Virus record (IMG/VR): IMGVR_UViG_3300049203_000084 | Coordinates: 1 to 62,151 of that record | DNA length: 62,151 bases | From: a virus | Direction: 5' to 3' (one strand) | In this document: positions 48,201 to 57,243 of the stretch, one piece after another | Numbering within the stretch: the stretch's first letter is position 1 | Layout of the letters: every line of letters starts with the position of its first letter | Notes under the pieces: generated by a model | What the model saw: only the letters and a program-made list of their open reading frames with translations | Databases searched by the model: none | Told to the model about the DNA's origin: nothing | Position numbers and translations under genes: made by a program

Positions 48201-49615
48201 CTGGCCGAGAGCGCAGACTGGATGTGGCGGGTCAGCGAGGCTGACAGCGTGCCCGTACCGCTGAAACTGGACGTGATGAAGCGCCCCAGCACGGAAGTCA
48301 GCGTGCCGCTGCCCGACAGTGCGGAGCTGATGCGCTTGGTGTAGGCCAGCGTGGAAGTGAGTGTGCCTTCACTGGAGAACGTCGAGCTGATCGCATTACC
48401 GACTGTCTCCGTGCCAACCACCATTCGCACAATGGGGTGGGCCGTGCTGCTCGCCCGGTAGGTGCTGAAGTAATGGCTCTCGGAGGTTGCGGGAATCCGG
48501 TAGACGCGGGAGGCCTGACGGTTGGTGGTCATCACCAGATCGTCAGAGTTCACCCAGCCTGTGGCCGGGTTGGGGTCTTTGAAGGTGTTCGCAGAGGATT
48601 CGGCGTAGCCGGAGCCAATGAAAATCTGGCCCGGTCCAGCGGTCATGGCGGTGCTTACAAGTGTGTCAGCAGCAGCATTGTCCACTCCGCCGACATACAC
48701 GTCGGTAGTTCCCCGGACGTGCCAAAGGTTCAGGTATTTAAATCCGCCAGAAGACCCTGCGATTTGAGTGGCGGTAACAGTTCCAGCGGTTGTCGCGCCT
48801 GTACCTATCCAGAGGTCCAGCACCCCAATGGAGTCCTTGCCCACACGGGTCCATGTCGCACCAAGGCCTCCAAGTGAGTGGTTACCATTGATCTGGTTGC
48901 TGGTCACCAGCGCGGCAACAACGTCACCGGAAACAATGGCATTGGACAGCGTGGAGCTAACCGTGGTTGCGTCAGAGGCAACCTTAGTGCCGTTGACAAC
49001 TTCTACTACTGCGGGGGTTGAGGTATCTGGAGTCTCGGCAGAGGTCGAGGCGTGGGCAGTCCCGGTCCAGGCGTAAGTGAACCCGGCAGCTGTGCTTGAA
49101 CCGTCGAAGTAGTTTCCGAGTGTTCCGCCCAGTTCCGCAAGAGCGCTATCAAGGTAGAACTCATTGTTGGCAGCGGTGGACGTAACCCGAGCGCCAAAGC
49201 CGAACTGGGTGGCGCTGGCAGGAGCCGTTGCTGTCAGCGTGATGCGTTGCCATGTACTACTTACGCTGACGGCAGAGCCACTGGAGGAAGACAGGAAGCT
49301 ACCCGAAGATGCCTGCCAAAAAATCATCGGGAAGACATCCATCGCGCCAGTACCCTGGCGGACGTACATGGAAACTGTAACGCTCTGTCCCGCTGTTACG
49401 GCCATGCTGTTCCCAGTTGCGCCACCTGCGCTGCTGGTTCCGAATGTGGTTGTCAGCCTGCCCGAGGCAGTGGTCTTTGTAACGCGTAGGGACTGGGAAC
49501 CTCTGTATGCCTGTGCGGTGGAGGTGGCAATAGCGTTGCTGCCATCGTAGGCCAACCAGCCTGTGGTTCCTGTTTCAAGGGAAGGGTTGGTGCAGAGGTT
49601 CGTGCGTGTTGTCAC
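45248..49615 (-). CDS. Large modular minor tail protein with sugar-binding-like domains
   Basis: A 1455-residue protein with GTG start. Two CBM-type jelly-roll modules begin TNLCTNPSLETG (residue 5) and RTNLFTHPSAEG (about 485). Two blocks of about 18-residue repeats (core GTLTSxLxYxKRIxS) at about 415-485 and 690-790 follow them. The C-terminal 650 residues resemble tail-tip/baseplate hub proteins. Probably binds host glycans and joins fibres to the tail tip. Confidence 0.7.
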   Translation of the reverse strand: MTTRTNLCTNPSLETGTTGWLAYDGSNAIATSTAQAYRGSQSLRVTKTTASGRLTTTFGTSSAGGATGNSMAVTAGQSVTVSMYVRQGTGAMDVFPMIFWQASSGSFLSSSSGSAVSVSSTWQRITLTATAPASATQFGFGARVTSTAANNEFYLDSALAELGGTLGNYFDGSSTAAGFTYAWTGTAHASTSAETPDTSTPAVVEVVNGTKVASDATTVSSTLSNAIVSGDVVAALVTSNQINGNHSLGGLGATWTRVGKDSIGVLDLWIGTGATTAGTVTATQIAGSSGGFKYLNLWHVRGTTDVYVGGVDNAAADTLVSTAMTAGPGQIFIGSGYAESSANTFKDPNPATGWVNSDDLVMTTNRQASRVYRIPATSESHYFSTYRASSTAHPIVRMVVGTETVGNAISSTFSSEGTLTSTLAYTKRISSALSGSGTLTSVLGRFITSSFSGTGTLSASLTRHIQSALSASGTLSSTLSVPRTNLFTHPSAEGVGITWTTSIGTLTVERTTEQAWVGTESYKFTSGTTTSVEATTPTGTNGFPVVGGKAYTVSLYTRAATTARNIRSALHWYDAAGASISSSSQGDTLNSTTEWTRETTTATAPANAAFAAVKVRVVTASAVGEVHYFDGFLLEQASSAGTYFDGDTLTSGMTHAWTGTPHASKSTEVAGGGNVIASAFSGSGTLSASLAYTKRIDSAFSASGTLTSELDYERTIASEFSATGTLTSELVYGNNITSSFAAEGVLYSELFYTAPPAELGSTPLGKLVSFSVSTSAVPLNPAEGSGAAPSVNAGYIKGVDPEFALGETNTLSHGTVGTYEGEIVRLSLPEGSDVASVSQDTALTLLNTERNLFPFIDAAPSVWTAARAIDYWSQQCGLFYDKVPGDCIAYASGFGHVDSYGASTTARFYEKANGATSTAVLNGRSVKTLGSAVTGTTALHELPEGTVPVSVPRQRKLVASIGLGLRGTGRTSTVTWNMIDAKDTTYAVSVAATSAGLITASLGGVPVDSTSVAADGNYRITFSIERASDTAVVGKLIVHTDDLAGSGALAYLGAATAASYAMPSVLHLTSITHVSAGGSGDEMLRWGTYLTVTEAHPVDLPVVQKALSATAKEFGFVSGFDGNVWALLNEYCAITRQDVSFLDSKLTVTPRIASLSAPRGTFSKFSRDSERREKYKQVAIVNQQSKAVTTNDAVLWRADSVFQVAAREVFETTVETGHSILSLVQPVPVTGIWPFPYTTGAGQYVVTGADGYIIAPEWWNDNGGKVEVSLTGKAGEIAIKIIAPTIDTVRAPYRISEGEGDRPALYVSGSGILNDPKEVHVGTGATNAKEGFDSVFESPFMAGAMETYDTAAAMASEYSAAMADVTFELPNDFYTPSRFGQYPAGTRFTDGKRNYRITSASQSHSRVSGSAVPHTTIGEYVASFPPDATIADEKARHAGRTIKQVNIQPLRSSNA

Positions 49616-49644
49616 CGTCGTGTGGTTCCTCTCTGGATACGACT

Positions 49645-49670
49645 GTGGCGGGGCATAGTTACCCCGCCAC
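49645..49670 (-). other. 9 bp hairpin before the large minor tail gene
   Basis: Perfect arms gtggcgggg / ccccgccac in the 74-base gap after 49690-50031. No clear U tract. Confidence 0.6.
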
Positions 49671-49689
49671 GACTAGCTCAGGGAGAGGC

Positions 49690-50031
49690 TTAGGTGAGGG
49701 TGAAGGTGAAGGTGACAGTCACAGTGTCCTGCCCGGAGAAGGTCACTGAGGTCACGGAGTTGCCATCGAGGTAAGTGCCAGCCGTGGCTGCGTCGAACAC
49801 GGCAGTGCCGACAACGGTGCAGGCAGGAACATCGAACGTGGCAGAGGCGGTGATGACACCGTTGGACGGCGCGCTCCAGGTCAGGGCCTTGCGGGCGTAG
49901 GCGGGCGAGCCTCCCGTGACCTCGGTGTAGGTCGAGGGAGCCGTGAAGGCAGTGAGCAGTGCGCCGTAGGTGGCATCGGTGCCGTACTCGACGGCGAGGC
50001 TGTTCTTCTGCGTGGCGGTCTGAATTGCCAT
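49690..50031 (-). CDS. Small tail-associated protein
   Basis: A 113-residue protein, Thr/Val/Ala-rich and beta-stranded, with a start (QKNSLAVEYGTDATYGALL) like small virion proteins of actinophages that occur between minor tail genes. The ATG follows AGGAGAATTTC. Confidence 0.6.
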   Translation of the reverse strand: MAIQTATQKNSLAVEYGTDATYGALLTAFTAPSTYTEVTGGSPAYARKALTWSAPSNGVITASATFDVPACTVVGTAVFDAATAGTYLDGNSVTSVTFSGQDTVTVTFTFTLT

Positions 50032-50049
50032 GAAATTCTCCTAGTCGGT

Positions 50050-50877
50050 CTATTCGACCTCTACGAGGTCCAGCGATAGCCCAATTCTATCAAACCTCTT
50101 TGTTACGATATTTCCGCTCAAAGAACTAGTAAAGGACACAGCTCCGACGCCCAGACCGGGCTTGCGGGTATTGTCCCCGGACACCGTGGACAAATTGATG
50201 TGGTCCAAAGTCAGGCTGGAGCCGGAGGGAACATTCAGCTGCAATTTGATTGCAGAATAGGTGTTGGCAATTCCCTCGGCGGCAGAAACAATTTCCACCT
50301 GAGCGGGGCTTGCTCCCGGCACACAAGCCACCGGGGAGGTCCAGACTCCCGTGCTCGCGTTGAGCAGGGAGACCATCACGGCACCGCTGCCCGTGCGCGA
50401 GCCCCACAGGTGTAGGTACGCAGGCTCACCGGGAACCGTCGCCACCATCTGGGAGATGCCTGCAGCCGGGAACTGTCCGAGGTTGGTGAAGGTCACCTGC
50501 TCCCCGGCCAATGCAGATGCACTCGCCTCGACCACCGGCACACACCAAGTGTCGGCCACGTAGCCGAGCATGTAGGCCGAGGCCCAGCGGGTGGGCAGCA
50601 GGTTCCCTGCCGTGTAGTTGAAGTCCAGCAGGTAGTACGGACCCTTGCCGTAGACGCCGTTGTAGATGTCCACGAGGTTCTGCAGGTCCGGCGTCCCACC
50701 CTTGTACTGGAGCTTGTAGCGCCGGAACGGGGTGGGAGCCTCGTAGACGTGCGTGCCGCCCGAGAGCAGTTCGGTCTCCTCGGTGCGCCGGGTGGTGTCC
50801 CAGCCCATGTCGGCCTCGGGGTAAGGAACCGGAAGCATCCTGCCGATGGGGCCGAACAGCATGGTCTTGGTGGTCAT
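50050..50877 (-). CDS. Distal tail/minor tail protein
   Basis: A 275-residue protein directly after the tape measure (ATGA overlap), the usual place for the distal tail protein that starts the tail tip. Beta-rich, with a jelly-roll-like second half. Its last codons contain TGATAGAAT (50084-50092), perhaps a promoter for the next genes. Confidence 0.65.
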   Translation of the reverse strand: MTTKTMLFGPIGRMLPVPYPEADMGWDTTRRTEETELLSGGTHVYEAPTPFRRYKLQYKGGTPDLQNLVDIYNGVYGKGPYYLLDFNYTAGNLLPTRWASAYMLGYVADTWCVPVVEASASALAGEQVTFTNLGQFPAAGISQMVATVPGEPAYLHLWGSRTGSGAVMVSLLNASTGVWTSPVACVPGASPAQVEIVSAAEGIANTYSAIKLQLNVPSGSSLTLDHINLSTVSGDNTRKPGLGVGAVSFTSSLSGNIVTKRFDRIGLSLDLVEVE

Positions 50878-53800
50878 GAGCGGTGTCCTTCTGCAGCAAG
50901 TTGCCGGTTTCCGTCGTTGGCGGCTTGGGCAATGAGGCGGTTTTCGGTGAACAGCTTGATGTCGGTCCTGAACGCTTCCGCGAGGAACGCCAGGGTCTCC
51001 GCGTCCAGCCCCACGACGGAGGAGGCCGCAGCGCCAGCGCCGCCACGGGAGCCCGAGACCGAGCCGCCCATGTTGAACTTGGGCATGGACATGGTGCGAA
51101 TGGCTTCCATCGCGTCGGGGCCGTAGTAGTCCACGGCTTCCTGCGGCTGGATGAACTCGCGCGAGCGGACCCGGATGAAGCCCTGCCCGTCCACCTTGGC
51201 CAGCATGTTGTCCACTTTGGGGTTGGACGGCGGGGTGCCGGGGATCATGCCGCCCGAGGCGTAGCCCGGAATCTGGTAGTCGCCGGACACGCCACGGTTG
51301 ACCCGCTCGACGGTGCCGTCAGGCATCGTGATGTCAGACCATGCCTCACCGTTGCCCTGGTAGGACTTGGTGACCACAATCTCCAGCGGGATTTGCGCGG
51401 GCAGGCCCGCCAGGGCGTCACCGAACGCGGCAATCTCCTGCTGGGCAGCCTCGGTGTCGGCGTCCACCTCGACCGGGACGTAGCGGGGCACCCGGTTGAT
51501 GGTGTCGATGTAGCGGCCCATGTCGCCCGTGAGCCCTTGTACGGCAGCCATGTTGAAGCCGATCTGCCCCACGTCGGTCTGGAACTGGGCCGTCAGGCCC
51601 TGTGCGTAGCGTCGGACTTCCTCGGTGCTGTGACCCTGTGCCGCGTAGGCGGCAACCATGTCGATCATCTTGACTTCAAGGTTGCGCAGTGCCTCGCGGT
51701 TGGCGATGGCCGCGTCAGAGTAGCCCGTGAGCAGACCAATGCCGTTCTGGATCGTGGTGGCCTCCTTGTTGGCCACGTCGATTTCCTTCTGCTTGGCAGC
51801 AGCGTTGGTCAGGGCTTCCCGAGCCTGCTGGCCGTAGTCGGCAGCACGGTCCACCTCGCCGTACTTGATCGAGATGTTCTGCTCGATCTTGGCCTTGTTG
51901 GCAGAGATGAGTTCCTTGTCGCGCTCATCGTTCAGCTCCCGGACCTTATCGCGCAGCTCCTCGACCTGCTTGATTTCGTCCTCGCGCTTCTTGTTGATCG
52001 CGTTCAGGGCAGAGTGGTACTCGTCCGTGGCCTTGGTCAGCCCGTACTGCTGGTTGTAGGCGCTCATCATCGCGGTCTTCAGGCGGTTGCCGTAGTCCTC
52101 GGCATCCTTCACCGCGTCGTCAATGCCGTCCGCGATGTCCTTGGCTGCCTGCTTGGCCTGCTTGCCGGTCTTGGCAGCCGCGTCCCCGGCCTTCTTGTAG
52201 CCGTCTGCGAGGCCCTTCAGCGGGGCAGGGTTGATCTGGGGTGCCCGGACCTGCACCGGAGCCTTGGCGGGCGCAGGAGCCACCGTGCGGGTGCTGATCT
52301 GGCCGTACTGCGCCTTCTGGGCAGGGGACATCGAGCCCTCGCCGTCAGCGAGGCCGATGCCGCCGTTCATCTGGGTCTGGAGGCGGGACAGCTCGGTGCG
52401 GGCGTAGGCCACAAAGTTCTGCACGTTCGTGATGGCAGCCGAGGTGTCAGCGTCCACCGGAGCGGTGTAGGTGTTGTTGGTGATGGCCAGCAGGAGGGCT
52501 TCGACCTCGCGCGCCTTCTCGTGTGCCGGATCGGTCAGCGCGTCCATGACCACGGCGTGGGGCAGGCCGGTGATCTGGGAGATGTTCTCGGCCAGCACCG
52601 CCAGCTCCATACGCACTTCCTGCGTATCGGCACCGACGCTGAGCATGGGGATGTTGCCGTTGAAGTAGCCCTGCACGAGGTTCCAGGCGTTGACGGACTC
52701 GACCTGGACGGCAGCCTGATCCACCTGCACCGGCACACTCACAGGCTTGCCGCCGATGATGGCCTCGTACTTGGCTCGGGTCTGTTCAGCCAGCTGCTCG
52801 ACGTAGGAGGTGTCTCCTCCGAAGGCCTTGATTTCGTTGACCAGTCCGGCCACGAAATCCGCGTAGCCCTGAGCAGCATCCTGCGCGCTGATCTGGTTGC
52901 TCTGCATCAGCTGGGTGTAGTAGTCCCGAGCCTTGGAGAGCGCATCCTGGAAGTTCTGGATGTTCTCGCGTCCGCCCTCGGACAGGGGGGAGTAGGACTG
53001 TGAGGCGTGCAGCCCTTCACCGATCTTGGAGAGGGCGTCCTGCAGCGCGGCCTCGTTGTTGATCGTGCCGAAGACCTCATCGTTCAGAGCCTTCAGGGCA
53101 TCCGTCATCTCGTCAATGTCGGAGGCGGTCTCCTCGAAGCCGTCCCCGGCGTCGGTCCCGGCCACACCCAGCTTGTTCAAGGCTGTGGTGGTGGTCTCCG
53201 TGGTCTTCTGGGCGTCCTTGGCCTGGGTGTCGTACTCGTTGACGACGTTCTTCAGGAAGGCGATTTTGCGGGCGTCGGCTGAGATGTTGTTCTCAATGAA
53301 ATCGTCAGCGTTCTTGTAGCCCTTGGACTGGGAGTATTTGTCCAGCTCGGCGTTGAAGGCCTTCATGCCAGCCTCACCCTTGGCGAGGGCAGCCACGATG
53401 ACATCGAACTCGACACCCACAGCCTTGCCGATTTCCTGAACGTTCTTGTCCAGATCGGTGAAGCCCAGTGTGCCATCGAGCAGGGTGACCTTGCGCTCGG
53501 CCAGCTTGTCAGCCACGGCCCGTGCTCCGGCGTCAGCACCCTGTGCCAGACCCTCAGCGATGGCCTTGCCAGCCTGCTCTGCCTCGATGCCAGCGTTGAT
53601 GAGCCCGCCCGTCAGCAGGGCGAGGGCACCGATGGCGATACCGATGGGTCCACCGGCCAGCCCGAGCAGCGCGGAGGCAGTGCCCTTGATGCCGCCCGTA
53701 GCCTTGCCGGTGGCGGTGTTGAGCACACCAAAGGAGCCCGCCGCGCCGGAGCGCAGCTGGGCCGAGGTGGTGGAGGAGGCAATCAGCAGCGCGCGGGTAG

Positions 53801-55607
53801 CGCCCACCTGCGCGAGCAGGGCGCGGGACTGCTGATCGGTGGCACCCTTGGCGATGAGCATGGTCTGGGCCAGCGTGCGCATCATGTTGCCCAGCTGGAG
53901 CCCGCCGCCCATGCCACGGTTGGCAGCCTGCTGGAAGCCGATCATGCCAGCCATGACAAATGCCTGCGCTGCCTTGAAGCCGAGGAACAGCGCGGTGACT
54001 GTGGCAATGCCCATCAGGATCGAGATGAGGTGGCCGAGCATCGGCACCTTGTCGGTCAGGGAGTCCAGCCCGATGGCGAAGTTGGTGGCCATATCGACCA
54101 GCACACCGATGGGCGCGAGGGCTCCGGCACCGAGAGTGTCCCCGAGGTTCTTCCAGGCGTTGGCCATCTTGGTCAGCTTGGCTTCCAGGGTCTCGAAGAC
54201 CGGGGCCGACATCTTGGACAGGGCGGTGCCCTCTTTGAAGCCGACGTTGGCCTCGTCCATTGAGGTCTTCAGCACCTCGTTGCCGACAGCGAGCTTGGTC
54301 ATGGCGTCGGAGACGCGCAGTTCCTTGATTCCGAGGTCATCGAGGGTGGTTGTCAGCTCGCCGTTCTTGGCCAGCGTGGCGTTCAGACCGGCGATGAGGT
54401 CTGTGAAGAACTTGGAGGAGTCGGTCTTCCACAGGTTGGCCGCAGCCTCACCCGTGATGCCCATGACCTTGCCGTACTCGGCCAGCCGGGGTGAGCCCTC
54501 GGCCACGTCACGGTTGATGTTGGCGAACACCTTGGTCAGCGCGCCTCGGGCCAGTTCAGGCCGGACGCGGACGGAGGCGAGGGCTGCGGACAGGCCGGTC
54601 ATCTCGGACGCGCTCATCCCGGCAGCGGCACCGAGGGGGCCGATCTGGTTGAGCATGGCAGCGATTTCGGGGTCTGTGGCAACCGTGGCCGCGCCCACCT
54701 GAGCGATGGAGGAACCGATGCGCTCGAAGAAGTCCGGGTACTTCTGCACGTCTGAGGTGAAGGAGGTCTCCAGCCGTCCGAACAGGGTGGCAGCGGTGTC
54801 AGCCGAGATGCCGGTGACAGCCATGAACTTGGCCGTGGTCTCGGTGAAGGAGGCCAGCTTGTCGTCCACGACACCCATCTGGGCACCGAGCTGGGTGATG
54901 CGGGACAGCTCACCGAAGGCCACCGGGATTTCCGTGGCGAGGTCTTTGAGCGAATCCTTCATGGACTGCGCGGCGTCGGTGCCAGCAGCGGTGCCATCGT
55001 TGAAGGAGTCGTTGACGCGGATGACCTGAGCGAAGTCCTTCTGGTACGCAGCCGAGACGGCAGCGGTGGCAGCCGGGATCGCCAGGAGCCCAGCCGACAG
55101 CACACCATAGGTGGCTCCCACGTCGTACATGAGGTAGCGGCTGTTGGAGAGCGAATCGTGCATCTCCATCTGGGACCGGGCAGCGCGCTGCGTGGCTGCT
55201 GCTGCGCGGTCAGTGATGGCAGCACGGCGGGCCTCGGACTCAGCGGCACGGGCAGAGGCAGCAGCACCCTGCGCCGTGGCGCGGGCAGCCTGTGCCTCCT
55301 GGTTGGCCTTGCGCGCCAGCGTCTCGGCCACCTTGGCGTCGGCGGTGTTGCGGATGCCTGCGGCGCGGGCGGCAGCGATGTCAGCCTGTGCGGTGGCCTT
55401 GGTGGCTTCGGCAGCCTTGCGCTGCTCGGCCACCAGCTTGGTGAACTGCTGGGCAATCAGGACAACGTTCTGCTTGTTGGCCTTGATGATGCCATCGAGC
55501 TGCTGGAGCGACTGCCCCGTGAGGTTTACTTCCTTGCGGAGGGCCTGAAGGCCAGCGGTAGCTTCCTTTGTCGAAATGTCTACCTTGGCGTCAAATGCAC
55601 CTGCCAC
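50874..55607 (-). CDS. Tape measure protein
   Basis: A 1577-residue protein with GTG start (AGGAAATTGGTGG upstream). Long N-terminal and central coiled coils, hydrophobic segments at about 165-190, 540-580 and 660-700, Ala/Gly/Lys-rich composition: the standard tape measure plan. By the usual 1.5 angstrom per residue the tail would be about 230-240 nm. Placed after the tail chaperones as expected. Confidence 0.92.
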   Translation of the reverse strand: MAGAFDAKVDISTKEATAGLQALRKEVNLTGQSLQQLDGIIKANKQNVVLIAQQFTKLVAEQRKAAEATKATAQADIAAARAAGIRNTADAKVAETLARKANQEAQAARATAQGAAASARAAESEARRAAITDRAAAATQRAARSQMEMHDSLSNSRYLMYDVGATYGVLSAGLLAIPAATAAVSAAYQKDFAQVIRVNDSFNDGTAAGTDAAQSMKDSLKDLATEIPVAFGELSRITQLGAQMGVVDDKLASFTETTAKFMAVTGISADTAATLFGRLETSFTSDVQKYPDFFERIGSSIAQVGAATVATDPEIAAMLNQIGPLGAAAGMSASEMTGLSAALASVRVRPELARGALTKVFANINRDVAEGSPRLAEYGKVMGITGEAAANLWKTDSSKFFTDLIAGLNATLAKNGELTTTLDDLGIKELRVSDAMTKLAVGNEVLKTSMDEANVGFKEGTALSKMSAPVFETLEAKLTKMANAWKNLGDTLGAGALAPIGVLVDMATNFAIGLDSLTDKVPMLGHLISILMGIATVTALFLGFKAAQAFVMAGMIGFQQAANRGMGGGLQLGNMMRTLAQTMLIAKGATDQQSRALLAQVGATRALLIASSTTSAQLRSGAAGSFGVLNTATGKATGGIKGTASALLGLAGGPIGIAIGALALLTGGLINAGIEAEQAGKAIAEGLAQGADAGARAVADKLAERKVTLLDGTLGFTDLDKNVQEIGKAVGVEFDVIVAALAKGEAGMKAFNAELDKYSQSKGYKNADDFIENNISADARKIAFLKNVVNEYDTQAKDAQKTTETTTTALNKLGVAGTDAGDGFEETASDIDEMTDALKALNDEVFGTINNEAALQDALSKIGEGLHASQSYSPLSEGGRENIQNFQDALSKARDYYTQLMQSNQISAQDAAQGYADFVAGLVNEIKAFGGDTSYVEQLAEQTRAKYEAIIGGKPVSVPVQVDQAAVQVESVNAWNLVQGYFNGNIPMLSVGADTQEVRMELAVLAENISQITGLPHAVVMDALTDPAHEKAREVEALLLAITNNTYTAPVDADTSAAITNVQNFVAYARTELSRLQTQMNGGIGLADGEGSMSPAQKAQYGQISTRTVAPAPAKAPVQVRAPQINPAPLKGLADGYKKAGDAAAKTGKQAKQAAKDIADGIDDAVKDAEDYGNRLKTAMMSAYNQQYGLTKATDEYHSALNAINKKREDEIKQVEELRDKVRELNDERDKELISANKAKIEQNISIKYGEVDRAADYGQQAREALTNAAAKQKEIDVANKEATTIQNGIGLLTGYSDAAIANREALRNLEVKMIDMVAAYAAQGHSTEEVRRYAQGLTAQFQTDVGQIGFNMAAVQGLTGDMGRYIDTINRVPRYVPVEVDADTEAAQQEIAAFGDALAGLPAQIPLEIVVTKSYQGNGEAWSDITMPDGTVERVNRGVSGDYQIPGYASGGMIPGTPPSNPKVDNMLAKVDGQGFIRVRSREFIQPQEAVDYYGPDAMEAIRTMSMPKFNMGGSVSGSRGGAGAAASSVVGLDAETLAFLAEAFRTDIKLFTENRLIAQAANDGNRQLAAEGHRS

Positions 55608-55641
55608 AATTCACCACCAATTTCCTGTAGATAATGACTAC

Positions 55642-55650
55642 ATTCTATCA
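55642..55650 (-). promoter_or_regulatory. Extended -10 (TGATAGAAT) before tape measure
   Basis: Minus-strand TGATAGAAT 35 bases from the GTG. A hairpin with T-rich tail (55680-55721) stands upstream of it, so the tape measure may start a new transcription unit. Confidence 0.5.
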
Positions 55651-55679
55651 GTCAGTGTTTTTCCGCTTCTGGGCAAAGA

Positions 55680-55721
55680 GAAATGCACTAACCCACTCAT
55701 AACGATGGATTAGTGCATTTC
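55680..55721 (-). terminator. 12 bp hairpin between chaperone and tape measure
   Basis: Perfect arms gaaatgcactaa / ttagtgcatttc, 18-nt loop; on the minus strand TTTCTCTTTG overlaps and follows. It may partly end the upstream transcript or set mRNA levels. Confidence 0.6.
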
Positions 55722-55724
55722 GCC

Positions 55725-56183
55725 CTACTCGCCGTCCTGCTTGGCTCGGCGTTTCATTTCCCGCTCATGTTCGAGCTGGTGTTCCCTCGCGGCCCGGACG
55801 AAATAGTCCGAGCGTGGGGGCAATTCCTCGAAGCCGTCCTCGGGCACCGCGTACACGACGTGGGACTCCCCGGCCTTCCTGTCCTTGTGGTCCGGCTCGT
55901 GCTCGTCCTTGTGCTGGCAGCCGTAGCAGGTGACGGTCTTCAGCTTGAAGCCAATGGCGCTGTTGGTGGAAAAGGCGTACCAGATCGGCACACCACAGCG
56001 GGGGCACTTCTCCTCCATCAGCGTCTGGACTGCGTGGGCGAAGTTGTAATCAGCCGGGTGGGGCTTCTTGGGGTTCTTGGCTCCCCGGATGACCGCTGTG
56101 GGTGACCAGCCCCACTCCTTGGCCGTCAGAACCATCTGGACATAGTGACGGTTCTGGGGCCACGTCAGTGCTTCGGTAAAAAA
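55725..56183 (-). CDS. Tail assembly chaperone extension made by -1 frameshift
   Basis: This frame is open from the slippery site to 55725 and in phase with the -1 shift out of 56165-56923, giving a long G-T-type fusion of about 400 residues. The extension carries two CxxC pairs (KCPRCGVP and CYGCQH) and a charged tail. In lambda-like phages the fused form recruits the tape measure. An internal ATG at 56135 exists but has no need to be used. Confidence 0.8.
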   Translation of the reverse strand, partial: FFTEALTWPQNRHYVQMVLTAKEWGWSPTAVIRGAKNPKKPHPADYNFAHAVQTLMEEKCPRCGVPIWYAFSTNSAIGFKLKTVTCYGCQHKDEHEPDHKDRKAGESHVVYAVPEDGFEELPPRSDYFVRAAREHQLEHEREMKRRAKQDGE

Positions 56184-56923
56184 TCAGCGTCCTTCTCCAC
56201 CGCGATGGAGAACAGGTTGTTGGCGAACGTCAGCTGGTTCACGAGGTCTTTGATCTTGTTGTACTCGGACTCCAGGTAGAAGTCGTTGATGTCGGCAACT
56301 TCCTCCTGCGTCCAAGTGTGGGTGTCCTCGGCACCGTCGTGCTTGCGGACCACCTTGACGATGGCCGAGGCAATCAGGTCATTGTTGATCGCGTGGGTGC
56401 GCAGCAGGTTCCGCTCGTGGACGGCCACCTCGTAGGCCTCCTCGCCTTCCTCCGTGTTGGGGAAGTTCTTGCGGGCCGGGGGCTTGATGGCCTTGCGCTG
56501 CTTGGAGTCGATGAGCCGCCACTGCGCGGGCGCGAGGCCACGGACGTGGAAGGTCAGCACACTCTCGCGCAGGCGCTCAACGGCCTCGGCCACCTCGCCC
56601 TCCAGGATGGCTGCCTCGTCCGCAGCTGCCTGATAGCCGGGGGCTTCGGTGCCGTCGCCCGCGTAGGGCTCGTCCTCGATGGACTTGCTCTTGGCGTCCT
56701 CAGCCTGCTTCTGCTTGATCCAGCCAGCCTTGATGCTGTCCGCGAGGTAGCGGGCCTTGGCAGCCTCGTTGGCCGTGACGTTCAGCTCGTGTGCCAATGC
56801 TGCGTCCGAGTACACGTCGATGAAGTCCGTGGGGTAGGTGGCTCCGGTGATCGCCTTGCGGGCGTCGAAGGTCTTCTCAGACTTCAGTTCTTCGGCAATT
56901 TCTTTCGCTGCTTCAATGCTCAC
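56165..56923 (-). CDS. Tail assembly chaperone (G-type)
   Basis: A 252-residue acidic, helical protein upstream of the tape measure, with TTTTTTA near its end. It wraps the tape measure during tail building. It ends DFLPKH when no shift occurs. Confidence 0.82.
   Translation of the reverse strand: MSIEAAKEIAEELKSEKTFDARKAITGATYPTDFIDVYSDAALAHELNVTANEAAKARYLADSIKAGWIKQKQAEDAKSKSIEDEPYAGDGTEAPGYQAAADEAAILEGEVAEAVERLRESVLTFHVRGLAPAQWRLIDSKQRKAIKPPARKNFPNTEEGEEAYEVAVHERNLLRTHAINNDLIASAIVKVVRKHDGAEDTHTWTQEEVADINDFYLESEYNKIKDLVNQLTFANNLFSIAVEKDADFLPKH
56177..56183 (-). promoter_or_regulatory. Slippery heptamer T TTT TTA
   Basis: In the zero frame the codons are GAT TTT TTA, the canonical X XXY YYZ pattern. 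After a -1 slip the frame continues ACC GAA GCA through to 55725. Confidence 0.85.
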
Positions 56924-57189
56924 AGTTCGTCATCCTCATCGTTGTCAGCGGAGCGTTCCAACATGGCCTGAATGATGCTGGCGTCCTGCCGGTTCAGGAG
57001 TTCCTGAAACATCCCGCCCGTCTGCGTCTGCATGGCCCGAGCCACGACGTTGATGGCGTGGAGGCCATTGCCCTCGGGGTAGACGATGAAAACCTCGACC
57101 GGAAGCTGGATTCCGTTCTTCATCGTGGCATTGAGGTCAAAGCTGATTTCGCTACGCCCCTCGGGAACTTCAATCGTGGACTGTGGCAC
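56920..57189 (-). CDS. Small tail-module protein of unknown function
   Basis: Eighty-nine residues, GTG start, AGGAGCAAAAA upstream. Beta-rich start (STIEVPEGRSEISFDL), helical and acidic end. Between tube and chaperone genes; overlaps the chaperone by 4 bases. Confidence 0.6.
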   Translation of the reverse strand: MPQSTIEVPEGRSEISFDLNATMKNGIQLPVEVFIVYPEGNGLHAINVVARAMQTQTGGMFQELLNRQDASIIQAMLERSADNDEDDEL

Positions 57190-57207
57190 TTTTTGCTCCT
57201 AATAGAA

Positions 57208-57243
57208 ATGGCTCCAGCATCTGTCTTTAGATGCTGGAGCCAT
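57208..57243 (-). other. 14 bp perfect hairpin at the predicted mRNA 5' end
   Basis: Arms atggctccagcatc and gatgctggagccat, 8-nt loop. It begins right after the TGATAGTAT box (57242-57250), so a transcript from that box would start with this hairpin, which could protect its 5' end. Confidence 0.6.

Noticed and set aside
50883-53003. 706-codon plus-strand frame opposite the tape measure
   Set aside because: Antisense of the tape measure, His/Val/Gly-biased, no start signal.
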